The notes beneath the pieces were generated by a model. That model saw only the letters and a program-made list of their open reading frames with translations. It was not told the origin of the DNA and ran no database searches. Shown here piece by piece: positions 43,701-58,700 of a stretch of 64,000 bases of DNA. Position numbers and translations under genes: made by a program. Each line of letters starts with the position of its first letter. Within the stretch, counting starts at the first letter, position 1. The DNA is from Himantopus leucocephalus (Eukaryota; Chordata; Aves; Charadriiformes; Recurvirostridae): assembly GCA_003993805.1 (NCBI GenBank), contig RSEF01000005.1:13097947-13161946 (forward strand), in the 5' to 3' direction.

Positions 43701-46700
43701 TAAAAAAATTATATATACACAGAAATTAATACATGTCACTAAATGTGGGCACACAAGTTGTATGTAGACACAAACACTGAACACCAGGTTTTCTTAATTA
43801 ACGTTAGTTAACTGATTTACAATGGAATGTAAATTAAAAAGAATTATTTCTTTAAAATGGAAATGAGTTTCATGCACGCATTTGCAAATACCACTTTCAA
43901 AAATCACCACCAATCTGATTTTTATATATATATATTTGTGTGTGTGTGTATATATATATATCTATCTAACAGTTTGCGTATTGAACTTGCCTCTTCAGTG
44001 AAGAGCGTGTTTGCATAAGTGCAGCTTGATTCATAGCCCGGATCCAGCCATTCATATCCTCTTGCGTATCTGCACTGAAGTAGTATGTCCGCATCCCTGA
44101 ATGCTCTGCCTGAGAGCCAATAACAGAATTCTTATTATAAATATATGCCCGCATACCTGTATGAACAGCCTGCAAGAAAAAAAAAAGAAAGCAAATAAAT
44201 ACAAGTCAGACAGCCCTTTCACTTTTTCTCCCCAAAAATTTACTGTAACTTTTCCTGATATCTTTAAATAACTTTCCTGACTTTTTCTTGAACTTTGGGT
44301 AAAATTATTACACTGCCACAACAGGCTGTAGTGCAGCAAACTCAAATAGCACTCTGATTTTTACTGAAATTCCTCTAGCTCTTTCTTGCAGTATTAATCT
44401 AAAAGTGCAGCGCTTCTGTTTTCCATAGTAGGAAATTTCAGCTTTTCATTTTCTCTTAACGGATACATTTCATTTGCCATAAATACCATACAAAACAAAT
44501 TAAAGAAATTCTCAGAGACATGCGTAAGCAAGCCAATTTTCCCAGCTCATTTAATAAAGCGATTTATTCAGACAAAACACAGACAAATACCTTACAATTC
44601 AAGCAATTAAACTGGTTACTTCAGAACTGATTATAATGTGTGTTAAGATCTTTTTTCGTTAAAGCGTGCACTTCAACCTCTGTATTAGCTGCAAAATCAC
44701 AAGACTTTCTGATAATTAGTAATACTGATGAAATTATCACAGGACAGAAAATATTGACAAGTATCTCTGCACACCAAAATACTCCATGAAATTCCACTGC
44801 AAACTAGAGGTATTTGGAAATTCCTCTATAAATATATTCAATATGGAATGTCTTTGTAACTCTAGGCTAGTTGAATTTAATACTACCACTTATACAAATG
44901 TGGATGAGATTTGATAGATCTTACTAAGTCATATCAGTCCTGAAACACTTGACTGTATTTCCTCAAAGTTACTTTACAGATGTGCTTCAGATTAGTAGGA
45001 AGAGATTCATTTCCTTACTTTCCAAAAACCTGAAGACAGTATACTTGGCTTCAAAGTTCTTGTAATGATATTAAACCAAAATTGGTAATTTTAACTGCTC
45101 TTTATAAAACTAAGCCTGCTATCACACACAAAAGCTAATGGCATGAAACACTGCTGAGACACGTGTTTTTTAAAAGGGAAAAAAAACCTATCTCAACTTT
45201 TTTATTTGGCTATATCTTTTTAAAATTTAAACATATTGCACAAATCTTCCCTAAATGACTGGTCTTGTTATTTTGATGAAATCCTTTCCCAATTAATTTA
45301 ATTATTCCAAATTAAAAAAAAAAAAAACACCTCTACAGTCTCAGATGGCTTCAGAAACACAGCAATAGTTTTGTAAAACCCAGGTGCAGCCCTCCCTAAA
45401 TTTTCTAATCTCAGTCATTTACCCTGAATTTCCCAGATTACCATAATCTTAGAGACTCGTATCAACAACTCCGAAGGGCAAAATATTTGCTTGCTATTAC
45501 AGTGCTTGAAGTTCTGTGAAAAATTCCCTCCCTTTCTGTTGCAGCCTGTTCTTATAAATGTGTGAAATATGGCCTTTCCCCTCTGCGCCTCAAGCAAGGA
45601 AGCTTTTGAAAACTGTGGTCACAGAGTCTCCACAGGGTTCAGTCCCTGGCCTGCCATCACCCCCATGGTGGAAAGGATGAGACTGCAGCACAACAGCCAG
45701 CTTGAAAAAGGGGGAGGAGAAGGAAGAGGAGGAAACGGTGACTTCGAGAAGTTCAAGACTGTCTCCTGCTAGAGTCTCTGCCTCCCAACAGCATTGGCTG
45801 ACAAGGGAATACAAGGTGGTTTCTCCCTCCCCACCATTAGCTGCCTACCTTAACACTGGAAAACAGGACTTACTTACATGAAACAGTAGCTCTGATCAAT
45901 TGGGTATTTAGGAATCAAAGGATTTATTTCACGTTTGCCTGGCTGAGTTCTTTGGGTTTGAGTTTTCCTGGTTGTTACTGGGGTCTTTTTTGTTGTTGTT
46001 TTTTTTTTTTTTTCCATTCTGAAACCATTACAAATGGTCAAAATGAGTATTATTTAGAAGCATTTAATTCATTGGAACTTAGGGTTAGCAACCAGTGTAA
46101 GAACAGATCTAAAACTGGCAGTTCCAGATGTAAAGGAAATCAGTGATTTTATTGCCAGACCTTATGACTACAGGGTTCCTTCACAGACCACATTGAGCCC
46201 ATAGAAGAAGATGCTAGAATGCAGAAGTGCAGCAGCTCCTGCAGAAAATGCCCCATTGCAGATGAGACAGTAGGACTCTACCGTTCGTAGTTATATACTT
46301 GCTGAAAAATATCCAGAACCTTGGGTAACTAACTGCAGATACTGCATACCACATCAATAAACGGATTTAACAGCTATCTGTCTTAATTTACCTGTAGGTC
46401 CTGATCAACACAACTCATTTGCCTTTCAGGTTCTCTTCAGCGGTGCATGACAAACACAGCTGAAAGCATTGCCTAAGAGGCTGTAGGTGAAAACGGTATA
46501 AAAATGCAAAGTATGCTGCACCATTCTCCCTTGAGAGACTGAAGCTATCACAGCCATAAACATTCATAGCTTCAGAAGGGATAATGGAGATGGTGTGTTA
46601 TTATCAACAAACACAACATTCTGAAGTTCATAATATATAAAACTGGTTAAAGCAAAATTCAAATATATTTCAGTTATTCGTTAGTAGAATGTTTTATACA

Positions 46701-49700
46701 CAAGAAAGCCACTTTGCGCCAATGTCCTGTAGCTGTCACTGCTGGCAGACACAGAAGCTAGTGGTTCTTTTATTTTTTTCTTGGTTTTTTAAAGCGATAG
46801 CTATTAGGATGACTATAGCATACTAAAAAGCCTAAAACACAGTACATGCGCACACGTACACCATACACACAACAGGGAAAAAATAATATCGGTACCTATT
46901 CATGCATTCAGATGCCTTAATGTGGATAGATTGAGAAGAAAAGCAGTCTCTCTCCCATAATGCACAGAAGGAGAAATGGACAGTAAACCCCAAGGGCATA
47001 TCAACAGGACAAGACAAGGACAAAAAGTTAAACAAGTTAAAATCATGAAGATTCAGGTTTCCAAAGAAAATACTTAACAAAAGACTATACTAAAAATAAC
47101 TACTGCCTAGAGCTGTTATGTTCACCACCAATAATTCAAAATTCCTAGGAGAGAAAAAAAGCCACAGAGGGATGGGGAGGGGAACGGTTTTCTAATAATT
47201 GTAGTCTTTCAAAGTTAGTCCTCTCAATAAGCTACAAAATACAGGAAATTTGCACTTCTGCTGAAGTTCAACAGTTAGGAAACATTTATGAGCAAAAATT
47301 GAAATAATACTCTGAGCCTTCACTATAAACACAACAGCAGCACACTACAATCTAACTCATCTTTCACCCTCAAATAATGTTGGGCTTTTTGAGGACTTGT
47401 AGAAGCTTCCCTTTTCCAAATTCTAAAATGGCACCTCTCAAATTTATAGGCCTTGCATTTCTTCACCTGATTCCTCAGACCCAGAGAAGCTTTATAAGTG
47501 ATATGGGAGCCTAAGGAAGCAACAAGGATCCATAAAGGAACAAACTATGCCAAAATTTTTTAGGAAAACCAGTGAGATCAAAGAAACAGATAAGAAGTTT
47601 GCCCTGGCGCCAGGAAGTCTAAGCAATGAACAGATACTTCAATTAGTACGTCTTAAGTGTGTCAATAATGAATAGATGTTTAAACCCGAGCTGCAGTAGC
47701 ATCTTCTGGCAGTAATGATTTGATCTGGCCTCCTAGGCTCTGAATGCCCTCATGCTGAAAGGGTGTATCTCTGAAAAAAATTTAAAAGGGATCATCAAAA
47801 TAAAAAGGAGTAATTTGTATCTGCAACACTACCTCCTACCTCTTACAGGAATATCAGAGCTACAAAATACAGGAATTGACTTTATTTGATAGCAAGATAT
47901 GCACCTAATACAACCATATACTTGCATGTCTTTGCATTAAGTTCTGTTGTTTCCTTTACAGCAAACGTTGGTAGGCCTGCCAAGTTTCTCAATTTGTATT
48001 ACTGTCAGAGTCATATAAATGAGTTTACATTCAGTATTCTCTCACGTAAGGTAACATATATAAGACCAATTAAAAGTAGTTTTCATGAGTGAGGACAATG
48101 AGGCTTCTAAAGAGACTGCAATGACAATAACCTTCATAAATTGATACTACTCACGTTTAAAATCGTATTACTAAAAAGTACNTTTCCCGCTATATATTAA
48201 CGTTGTGAAAACTTTTTCACATTAAAATCTAAACATTGGATTTGCACTCCCTCGCACTTGGGTCAGCCAAAAATTATTGTATTAAAAATATAGTGATTAG
48301 ATTAATTAAATATCTTTCAGATGTTAGCTACTGACCTAAATATGCAGTAAGGATCCTGAGTTCTAAGAGAGTGTCACACAGCTTAATGACAGTAGCTTAG
48401 AGCTAGTCACAGCACTTTGCTTGGGACAAATAAATAATGTGAAAAATTAATCAAGATAAATACATAAGAGCAGATTTTCTAAACAAAACAATTTAATATA
48501 CATACTGCTATACTTCAAAGTAGGTTTTTGATTACATTTGAACAGCCTGTACACAGTTCTGCAGGCCTTTAACTGTTAAACACCCAAAGAGACACAAAAG
48601 CTTAAAGCTGGGCCTTAGGAGATGATGAAAGGAAAATTTTGAGAACTCCTACGGTGTACATTTTAACAGTTAGCAGGGTTTAATATATATTCTAGTGAGC
48701 ATATATTTTAGAAACCTTCTTCTAACTGAATCATAATGCAAAGAGCATCCCTGTAGTTGCTAAGTAAATTTCCTTCCTTTAGTTTTACAGACCAAAATGT
48801 TGAAATTTTTCGCAGTTTGACTGCTTCCCTAGCTTCAAAAACTCATCGTTTCTTAAAACAGCCATTTAAAATGAGACCAAATACCTCTGTTACAATAGAG
48901 GATTTACAACAATCTGAATAAATGACAGGCCAAATGTAAAAAGTGACATGGCACATTCTCCCACTCATTCAGGACTTAAATGTGGAAAAGTCCTATCTTT
49001 ATTTTGGGCTTAATCTGCTTGTGTTTTCTATTTCTGGCTGCACTACGTCGTGAGACAGAATGTCCGTCTATGCTCTGGATATCGAAGTGTACTGAAGAGA
49101 TTAGATAAAGGTAATGGCTGGTGAGTGATGGAATGCCAGTACGGCCGTGCTCCTGCCGTCGTGCCCCCACAGCCGACTCCGTGACCATTGAACGTCAGTG
49201 TTGGATGGGGACCATGCAACAGGAATCTTACAAAATCCTCCTACTGCTCTAGGAGTTGGTTCTAAATAAAATGTAACTGCAGCGTCAAGTCTGCAGTCAA
49301 TCACCAAACACCTAAAGCAGAGTTAAGATTGGCCCAACAAACTAATACATGAGATGTATGTTGTGGATTTATTTATATAGATTTCTAGCATAAAGTTTCT
49401 TGTGATATCAGCTCCCTATTTCTGTATCAACTTTTTAGTAATGACGCTATGTTGAAAGTGTCAGGTTACTGGCTTATGCTGATTTTCAGAAAAAGACTCA
49501 TATTAAAGACTTGGTAGAGCTCATACTGGTATGATACCCTAAAAAGGAACAAGGGAAGTCTGCAATTGCTTCTGAAAATATTTAACCTGCTCACAACCAT
49601 GGATTCTACTCTGCAGGAAAGGAGAGGTGCAACTTGGCAGCGGTGACTTGAGAGCTTGCCTATAGAACATACTGCTTGGAAATTGCATGGGTGTATGTGT

Positions 49701-52700
49701 GTGTGTGCATATATATATTTACAGGGTTTTTTTCCCCCTTATCACTGATACACATTCGATTAACATTTACAAGCACCCTTTCAATAAAATAAAAAGCAGA
49801 TTTTTTTTTTTTAAACTTTAAATCAACTAGATACTATTGCTACTTTCTTTATCTCCTTCCCCAGCCTGCACTGATAGTTATTCAAGAGAAGTAGAAGCCT
49901 AGAAGTACGTTGGGTCCTCCTCTTTCAGTATGTGCTTCTTCCTAGGAAAAGGCTCTAGAAGAGAAGGGCTTGATGAATTACACTCATTAAATATTGGAGT
50001 GGAATGTTTTTCTTAAACAAAGGTTCCTTTGTAGCTTGTCCTGCTATCTCATGTTCAATGCATTTGAAAAAGTACAATAAACATTTCCACAAAGTGCACT
50101 CGGTCTTTTTTTAAACACATTTCCCAAGTTAATATTTGTTTAATAAATTTCAAACCATTATCCACTTGAAAATAGAACCCCAAGCAACAAAAGGCAGTCT
50201 ACAAATTTAAAAGACCCCAAAAATCAAAATGCAAGACAAAGTCTAAGCTGAGCACACCTTCATAATTTCAGCACAGAAAAGATTTAAACAGAAAGTTTCC
50301 TTCTAGATCTCCTAAAGTATACCTGATAAAAAACTGATTCCTAAATTTATTTTTTGGAAGCACATAGCTCATTTGCTTGATAGAAAAACAGGTTCTGCTC
50401 CAAGTATCAGTAGAAATTAAATCTGCAACATACACTGAAGTTTCTAAACTTTGCCTTAGTGCTGCAGCTCAGACAATCAATTGGAGTCAGGTTTCTCCAC
50501 TGTCAAGAAGGAATGTATGTTTTATTTCATTTTCATAGGTTTTTGTAACAAAGAATAGAACTGTAAATTATACAATTAAATTATTTTTTAAAAAAAAGAA
50601 AAAACACAAAGCCAAACACAAAAACAATCAAAACAAGAGTATTTTTCATTTAAAAAACTCCATGTCACTTAGGATGACTATTGCTCCCCCACCCCCAAAG
50701 AGGAGAAAAAAATTGGTTACTCTTTTCCCCCTTGAACTGATGAATTTATACATAAAAAGTTAGTGTTGTCATTTTCTAACTGCAAGAACTGAGCTGATTA
50801 TTTTATTTAAAAAAAGAACACAACAAAACTAAAAGACCATCAGTCCACTATGAGATCAAGGACTCTATAAAGAAAAACTGACAACTTTTCTTCCAATTTG
50901 TAAACAGTACTGGAACAACTTATCAATAGTCATTTCTAATTTTAGAAAAAGGATCTTTACTCACAGAGACATTATTAAGCTCTAAAGACACTTACATAGT
51001 AACAGACATATGAATGTCAATTCATAAGCAACAAAAAAAAGTGCTGTGTCACATTTGAACAGGCAGTCAATAAACCTGTCTACTTTAAAAAAAAATAAAT
51101 AAAATGGGAAAGCAAATGACGTTTCTGTTTACAACATCATCTTTTCCAAACAAGCATTTTAAAATATGATTAGCTAATAAGCTTTGTAACTGTACCTTAA
51201 AAGAAAATTTGCGATTTATGCGATCTTCAGGTCCAACTGGAGATATTACGTAACTAGGCAATGGTATGCTACCCAAAACAGATTCTTCTCTGCTGTCTGT
51301 TGAACAAAAAAAATAGAATCTAATTCACTGCACTTTTCAGTGGGGCAACAATACATTCTCCTTTACGAACACACAGACAACAGGCAACAGTTGAACAGTA
51401 GAAAGAAGAGCGGTTCAGACTGGATATAGGGAAAAGAATTTTCCCCATGAGGACAGAGCAGCAACAGAACAGGCTGACCAGGGAGGCTGTGCCATCTCCA
51501 TCCCTGGGGGTTTTCAATGCCTGACTGGATTAAGCCCTGAGTAATCTGGCCAGACTTCTTTCCTGACTCTGCTTTCACCAGGCGGTTGGACTGGACACTT
51601 CCTCAAGTTCCTTCTGACCTGAATTTTCTTATGACTCAACACTAATAATACATGGAGAAAAATGTTTTAAAGAAACAAGATTGAATTTTTTTGAAAAAGA
51701 TAAGTTTTGGTTTTTGTTGAGGTTTTTTTGGGGGGGTTGATTTTTTAGGTTCAGACAGAATACCTTATGAGAATAAAGCTTATTGTGACAAATGAACTCT
51801 GACAGGCTGTATAACATGATGGACCTTCCATTTAGCATTCTACATGTAGGCTAATTGCTATAATTAGGAAACCTCTATTACTGTTGGCTCTAAATTAATC
51901 AGCAGCAGAAATACAGTGCCTAGAAATATGAACTTGAGTTTCATATTCTGTAATGCTTTCCAAAAATTGTAGCACACAACACAACATTCAAAACTTCAAA
52001 ATAAGTTTACGTAATACCATTATTCCTAGTTCAGGCTAAGAGCACATCTAACCTTTTTTGGTGGAAATACTGGATTCAGAAGATCTCTCTCTTACATTGT
52101 CCCTTGGATTAAAGCTGAATCAATGCCCTGATCTGGCCGTAGTGCATTCTCAAAAAAATCAGCTGTCCAAGTCCAAGCGAGTAGGTAATACAATGCAGCC
52201 AGAGAAGGGATAAATCTTAAACTGGTGTTGCTGCCACATGTTTTGCAACGTGAACCTTGGCATATATCAAAGATAAGTTATGTGACAAAAGATCATACAG
52301 CACCCCCTTGCTCCCCATCTCTGGCCTGAAATTTGCTGCGCATTACAGACGTGATTAAGTAATTGCTTCACTATGTTTCTTCTCAGAATACCTAACTATA
52401 CCCAAAGAGTTCAATTAGTTTATGCTTGCAATGTGATTTGGAGAGGTGAACTGTTACAGACCAACTCAAAAGTGCTAGTATCCACTCACCTTTGTAGTAA
52501 AACAAACAATAATCAGCAAGCACAAACCATCGTCTTTTCCATAAACGCATTCCAGAGCTATCCTGAAATGCAAGAAATGTGATACACTTTTTATTTAAGG
52601 AAAGTTAACAGCTTGTCATACAGTGTTGTACCAGTGGATAGTTTACCAGAAGTTTACCTAAATTGCAAAATTAATTGCAAAAACAAGTGCTTTATACCTT

Positions 52701-55700
52701 AGCAAAATATTATGTACTAAGAAAGAGAAGAGGCAAAACATCCAGCTATAAAATAATTAAGGTAGAATATTCAAACTGCTAATTTTCATTAAGTAATTAA
52801 ACTCGCATCCCAAACAGCATTCAGATTAACCTTATACACAACCAATGCATATATTATCTAGACAGATTTATCCTGCAATAAAGAAAGAAAGTATGCATCT
52901 GAATAGCACAAAGCCCAGGAAGGATGGACGGTAGACCAAGATGAAAATCACTACACACTGTGAGTATGACCTCACATTTCAGACAATGATCCCCTATAAT
53001 TCTACAGTCAATCTCCCATATGTTACCCATGCCTAAAATGTAATTTAATATCTCTATATGTATCACCTTGTCAAAATGAGTAATATTTACACTGACATTA
53101 ATTTTAGAATCTTGTAAAATTGCCAGACTGTAACCTAAGCAAGTACAATTTATTCAGCTGAGGCAGGCTCTGATGAGATCAGCAGCACAGAAAGCAGCTT
53201 CAGGCTTTAAGTGCTTGAAAGTAGAGGAAAGAGGACAGAAGGAAATAGCTAGAGGAATGTTGTATATATTATTTCCCTTCTTTCTGCAGTCATGTAAAGT
53301 ACACAAGGACTTTCTTCCCTTTCCTTTTTCATGCTACAATGCTGTCAACACATACTGTGTCTGAGTTCTGATTCTGTCCTGAAAACTAATGGACTTGGGT
53401 AGTGGATGCCAACAGAGCTGATAGTAGAACACAGCTCTCCATGCAGGAGGAAGCGGATGGCTGTCAGCAATTTCACTTTCCTGTATATGTAGAATCATAA
53501 TTTGTGAGCCTTAGATTTCAGCCTTCTCCTACTCATCCCTAAACCTAGCTGCTGGATCTCTCTGGGGATAATCTGATCGACACTGACTGCCAAATTAGAA
53601 GCAGTGAAGTATTCTCATACAACAAACAGCTTTATTCACTTTTTGCACTCAAGGATCTGCTTCTGTCAGCTTAAGAGTTCAAGATGCAGCAGCTGTAAAA
53701 TTCTGTTTGTTGGATGGAATCCTATAATCCAGCCTTTGCTTGGACACTGGTCATGGTGACAGCAATATGCAGTGAATGGGTCCCTGTGTCCCTTCATTTT
53801 CTCCCTCCTGCTTCTGGAGAACGAAAGTCATATGGGTTGGAATTAAGCCTTTGATGTGGGTATAAGGGCATAAGCAAGTAGACAGAATAAGGCCTTGACA
53901 GCCAACCTTGGGTTTATAGTGTGTTCTGAGGGAGACAGAGATCAGCATGGCAGCAAGCCAGCAGGATAAAACAGGGAAAATAACCAGATTTAGACAACGA
54001 AGTTATAGCCTCAACATTTAACCATGATGGCGATGTGCATTAATCATTGTTTCCATGTCTGAATCAAAGCTGTACATAAAACTTGGTTTTCACACTTGCT
54101 GAGCACAAGCCCCTCATTACAGAAGCTTGGGGGAGTACCCAACACTGCCCCGAATCACCAATGTTCAACCTTCTGTTTTTCCAGTTACTTGGAAGGCAAT
54201 TACTGTTACTTGAGGATTGTACTGAAGTATATGAACAGAAACAGATGATTACACGCATACCTGTTTGTGTAGCCAGCCTCTTACTATAACAGGAACATTG
54301 GGATTCCTCCTGATAGCTTGTTCCCTCTTTCCAAAGCTATGAACTTTGTTTCCAGCCTTCACAACCTGTAAAGTATAATGTAGCAGTGGTTTTTAAACTG
54401 TACTGAGATTCATTTCATATTACAAATTACCTCACTGCAATAATTCATACTTCATTACAGAGTAATGAAGTATTTATAGCATTTTCAAGGGCAAGTAAAT
54501 AGACAATTATATTTACAACATAGCAAAGTCATCTCCCACTTTCATCAACAGATCAGTGCCAGGACAGTCCGCCAACTCCCAGCTGAACAGCAGCAGCACT
54601 GGTGACTGAAGTCTGAAAGGCAGAACTGCTGAAGTTTTACGGTGCTTGGGAAGGATTTTTGAGTGCACTACAAGAGCTGCGTGCAAGTCTCTCTTTGCAA
54701 CAAGGTACAAGTCTCTTAGCGCACAGGACTTTGTGCGCGTGAATCCTGCTCTTGCTGTTCATTGTTTGGGGTTTTTTTGGTTGTTTCTGGTTTTCTTTTC
54801 TGTTTAAATTCAAACAACATTGATAGCTCAATAAAATGCTTGGACTTTGACCCTGCAAACAGAAGGAGAAGACATAGACGCTGCTAAGGAACAGAGCTAC
54901 GCGGCTGCAAGTGAAAATCACAAGGTCTAGGTAATGGTTTGCGTTCTACTGCAACCTCAGTTTTGACTCACATGGGCAAAACTATTTCAAAAACAAACAA
55001 GGAAAGCCTATGAGTCCGTGAAAAAGACAGCGAGAATCTCTGGATGAATAACCTGCCTGTTCTTTTCCAGTCTCAGCACAGTTTGCTACCGCAATTGCTT
55101 TAGGAACCTGAGGTGCACAAACCACCCCTACAGTTGCTCCCAACTTCTGCAAGGAAAGAGCTGTCCAGATTCACTCTCTGTCTCCTTCCTACAATGTCTC
55201 CTTTGTTTGAACCTCTCCTCTCAGCTGGCCGGGGTACTGATGCTCTGCCAGCTGCAGACAAACAGCAGCTCTGGAAACAAGTACATTTGTCATATGCAAG
55301 GGATGGTACCATAAAAATAACTCAGAGTACTGCTTCTGCTAGTCAGGCAACATCTGGACTAGAAAACAGCATATATAATAATAAAATATTCTAGCAATAT
55401 ACAATAACATTAAATGGATTCTGTTAATTTTGAGGCCAGGCCTTACCAACCTGCACTAAATTTCACAATTTCAGTAGATATAAGCACACATCTTAATGCA
55501 GGATTAAGATAATAGCAATAATCAGTACGAAAAAAAAAATCCACTTTTTCTTTGGTGCTATAGCATCTAAAACAGCAATGTAGATTCAACACTCATAAGG
55601 AGATATCAAAGGGCAGATTTTACTAGGTAGTTTTCCCGAGGTCTGTTTACCAGGAAGCAACATGCTGCTTTCAGCTCTGCTGAGAAATCAGGTGAGCTGC

Positions 55701-58700
55701 ATGTCAGGGTCATTTCTATGAAACACCCTGACACTTAGGAGACAGGAAGAATGCCAAGTATGGGCTTTTCCCTAGGAGTGACAGCTCACTTGACACCTCA
55801 GGGAGAGCCTACACAAGATCTACCTGCGGCCCAGGGCGGCATGGCAGATCACCTGAGCGGCCCAGCTGCCTAGCGCTGGCACAAACCTAAACAGCAACAG
55901 GTTTTTTGAGCAGATGCAACTGCCATTCCGCCGGCAACAACCAGTTCACAGTAAAAGCCAGGTGAGGATGGTACCACTGAGAACTCCCAGCCCATTTCTC
56001 TGCCATACCTGTGCTAAGGGCAGGCAGAAGCAGCTAGTGCTGCAGAGCACTAGCTTTGTGCAAACACAGCATGTCAAGTATGACCCCAAAATTTCTCTCA
56101 GTACTCAACTCACAGACCTACAAGCAGCGAGTCTGAGACTAAAGGAAGGAAGAAAGATGATGTTAGGCATTTTGTGTTTGCTACTGAAAGTATTTCAAAA
56201 GATAACTTGTGAACCTATGTCCACATATCACTTTAAACGAAGACACACAGATGTGTCATGAGGACAGCCAAGCTCTGGACGATCATATGATCATCAGGCC
56301 AAGCCATATATATTTTCTTTTAAGACTTTTAAGAAAAATGAGCAGTAATCAATTCAGTCAAGATTTTAAAATACTCTTGTCAAATGTTAGATGCAACAGT
56401 TACATTACAAGAGTGATGACAAATAATGAGGCCCAAACTATTTAAGTCTCTGAAAGTCAAAAATCTATGCTTTGCACCTGAACAGAAATCAATATACAAA
56501 ACTTATAGAATTTAGTTTCCTAAATTTTTCTTTCTCATATTTATCCTAGGAAGGGTGGATGAACTAAGAATCAGTTAAAGTATAGCTGATCTAGCCTTAC
56601 AGCAGGGTTTAAATTTGATTTTTTCATCAGATCCCCTGTCAGTGATCAAGCACTTTGATTCTCTGACCTTATTTAATTTAAAAAAAATGCAGACCACAAT
56701 GTAGAAAAGTCATCCTTGGACTTGGTCAAAAGACCAAACAATTTCTGTTGCAGGGGAGGGGGAAGAGTTTTCTGAAGGCTGGGTGTTCTATATCAATACA
56801 ATACCCATAATAGAAGGAAAAAATCATTTTATGGTGCTTTATGTAATTTAAATTTTCACATAGCCTGTAGTATTAATCATCCCATTCTGCTCTGGAATAA
56901 AACAAAGCATAACAGATACTGAATGTCATGCCTTGCTTCCACGGGCTAGAATGAAAAGTTAGTTTAAAGGAAAAGGTATATTTTAAAAACTATTTGTCTG
57001 TACTGCAGTAGTCTTTTCCTAACTTAAAATATTCTGATATCATTGTCGCGTGTTGAAAAAATGCAGGTCAGCGCAGCTGCCTGTGTCACTGAAGACAAAG
57101 AAGTCGCTTTTGACTTCACTACATTTGTTAAGCTGGCTTGTCTGCGAATGACTCATAATTTTTTTCAAAAAAAACAAAATGTCAAGAGCCAAAATCTTCA
57201 AATCCCTTTTCATCACTGCGTCATCTTCTTCTTTACAGTAGCCTCTAGCTGAGGAGGAAAGTTGCTAACTTAATTATAAAATGTACTTTTTTTTTTTTCT
57301 AACACTGGACAGTCAAAAAAAAGGTAAACAGCCTTTCATTTGGAACAGATTTTCTAAGTAGCAAAAAGGAAGACTGTATCTTGGTAAAAATATGCACATA
57401 TATGCACGTAAGAGAACACATAACTTTCAATCTACAGGGAATTAAAAAAAACAACAACAAAAAGAATCCCACAAAAAACCCACTTGTTTAACTCTACATC
57501 ATAAACTCTCCCATGCAAAAAATCTCAATGTTTTGCTAACAATTGAACTCATAAATCCTTTCAGTATGTCTAAGAAAATTAGACAAAATCCTTATTTTTC
57601 AGATAGGAAAACCTGAAACTCGCAGAAATTCATGCTCTTCATATTAAGCATTCATCTACAGTGGCCTTGAACGAAACCCTGTGTTCTACACTCCAGCTCC
57701 AGAGAGTCCCACAGAGCTGGCACCATCGCCTGTTTCTCTCAACCACTAGACCTGTTCTTTATTACTTTATTACTTCTGTTGTACAGAATCCATCCAAAAC
57801 ACACTCTCAAAACGTAGATAGTAAAAAAGACATTATGCTACTGTCCTTTACGCTTTCGACTTGGCCAAAGTATTGAGTAGCACAGTAACATTTACAAGCT
57901 TCTATTCACACCATCAGATGCTCTAACAGACTAAATTCCAAATGTACCTTACTCCCAAATTGAAACAGATCTTTATTCCTCCATATCCTTCATTTGTAAT
58001 CAATATAAATGGCCTTTAATATAGTTAATAAGAGGGGAAAAAAATACTCATCTGTAATTGAATTGGGACGAACAAGCAGATCTGGACAGAGGACAATTGT
58101 GGTTTATCGGCAGGTCCTTTTGCTTTTTATTCCCTCAGCTCCATATCCCTCACATTTCAACAGGAAGGGAGACCGCATTGGTCTAACATCTTCAGGTGAC
58201 TTATCCAGACAGTGCCAGCATCAAAATGGTGGGGCCCACCCCAAGAACCCATGTGCATTTCTGCAAAACTGGCCATCTCAGGTGTCTTACAAAATGAAGC
58301 CTCATACATTTATATGCACATCAATGAAACATAATGACATTTTGATAAGTATAAGCCTCATTTTGGTTTCTTCTTTTTCTTCTTTCCAACATGCTCCTCT
58401 TGTTGTACACTGTACAGCTGATACTGTTGGATAGAACATGTGATATTCTCTTTCCAAAGAATTACTTTTTATTTCAGACGATTTATTCAATCCAAGTTCA
58501 GACTTGAACACTGCAACAAGCAAGCTAGAAGTCTTCATCTCTTTCATCTTGAACTGAGAATGACAAATCTGCTGTACAGTTGGCAGCTTACCTTCCTCCT
58601 CCACCCCAAACATAGCAATTCTTAGCTGTCAACTTTCTGCAGAAGAATCAAGTGGAAAGCCATGTACCTATTTCTGCACTTTCTGATTTGGTGCTACTTC

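Larger units (their letters stand above)
51297..54260 (-). other. PH-domain introns of 1.2 and 1.7 kb
   Basis: The first contains the diverged CR1 tail. In the second, the part from about 53150 to 53960 is less AT-rich but shows no recognisable gene or repeat family. Confidence 0.75.

Noticed and set aside
43982..43987. GT dinucleotide downstream of the GC donor as the true splice site
   Set aside because: It would add four bases, shift the frame and reach a stop within the first codons of the next exon.
48976..49307. Minus-strand frames in the CpG-rich patch as an alternative first exon
   Set aside because: No plausible splice donor continuing in PLEKHA7 frame was found and no protein match was recognised, so it is reported only as a composition anomaly.
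58009..58434. Plus-strand reading frame of 141 codons and an overlapping minus-strand frame of 103 codons
   Set aside because: Neither has motifs or splice-compatible matches to PLEKHA7. Both look like chance frames in an intron.
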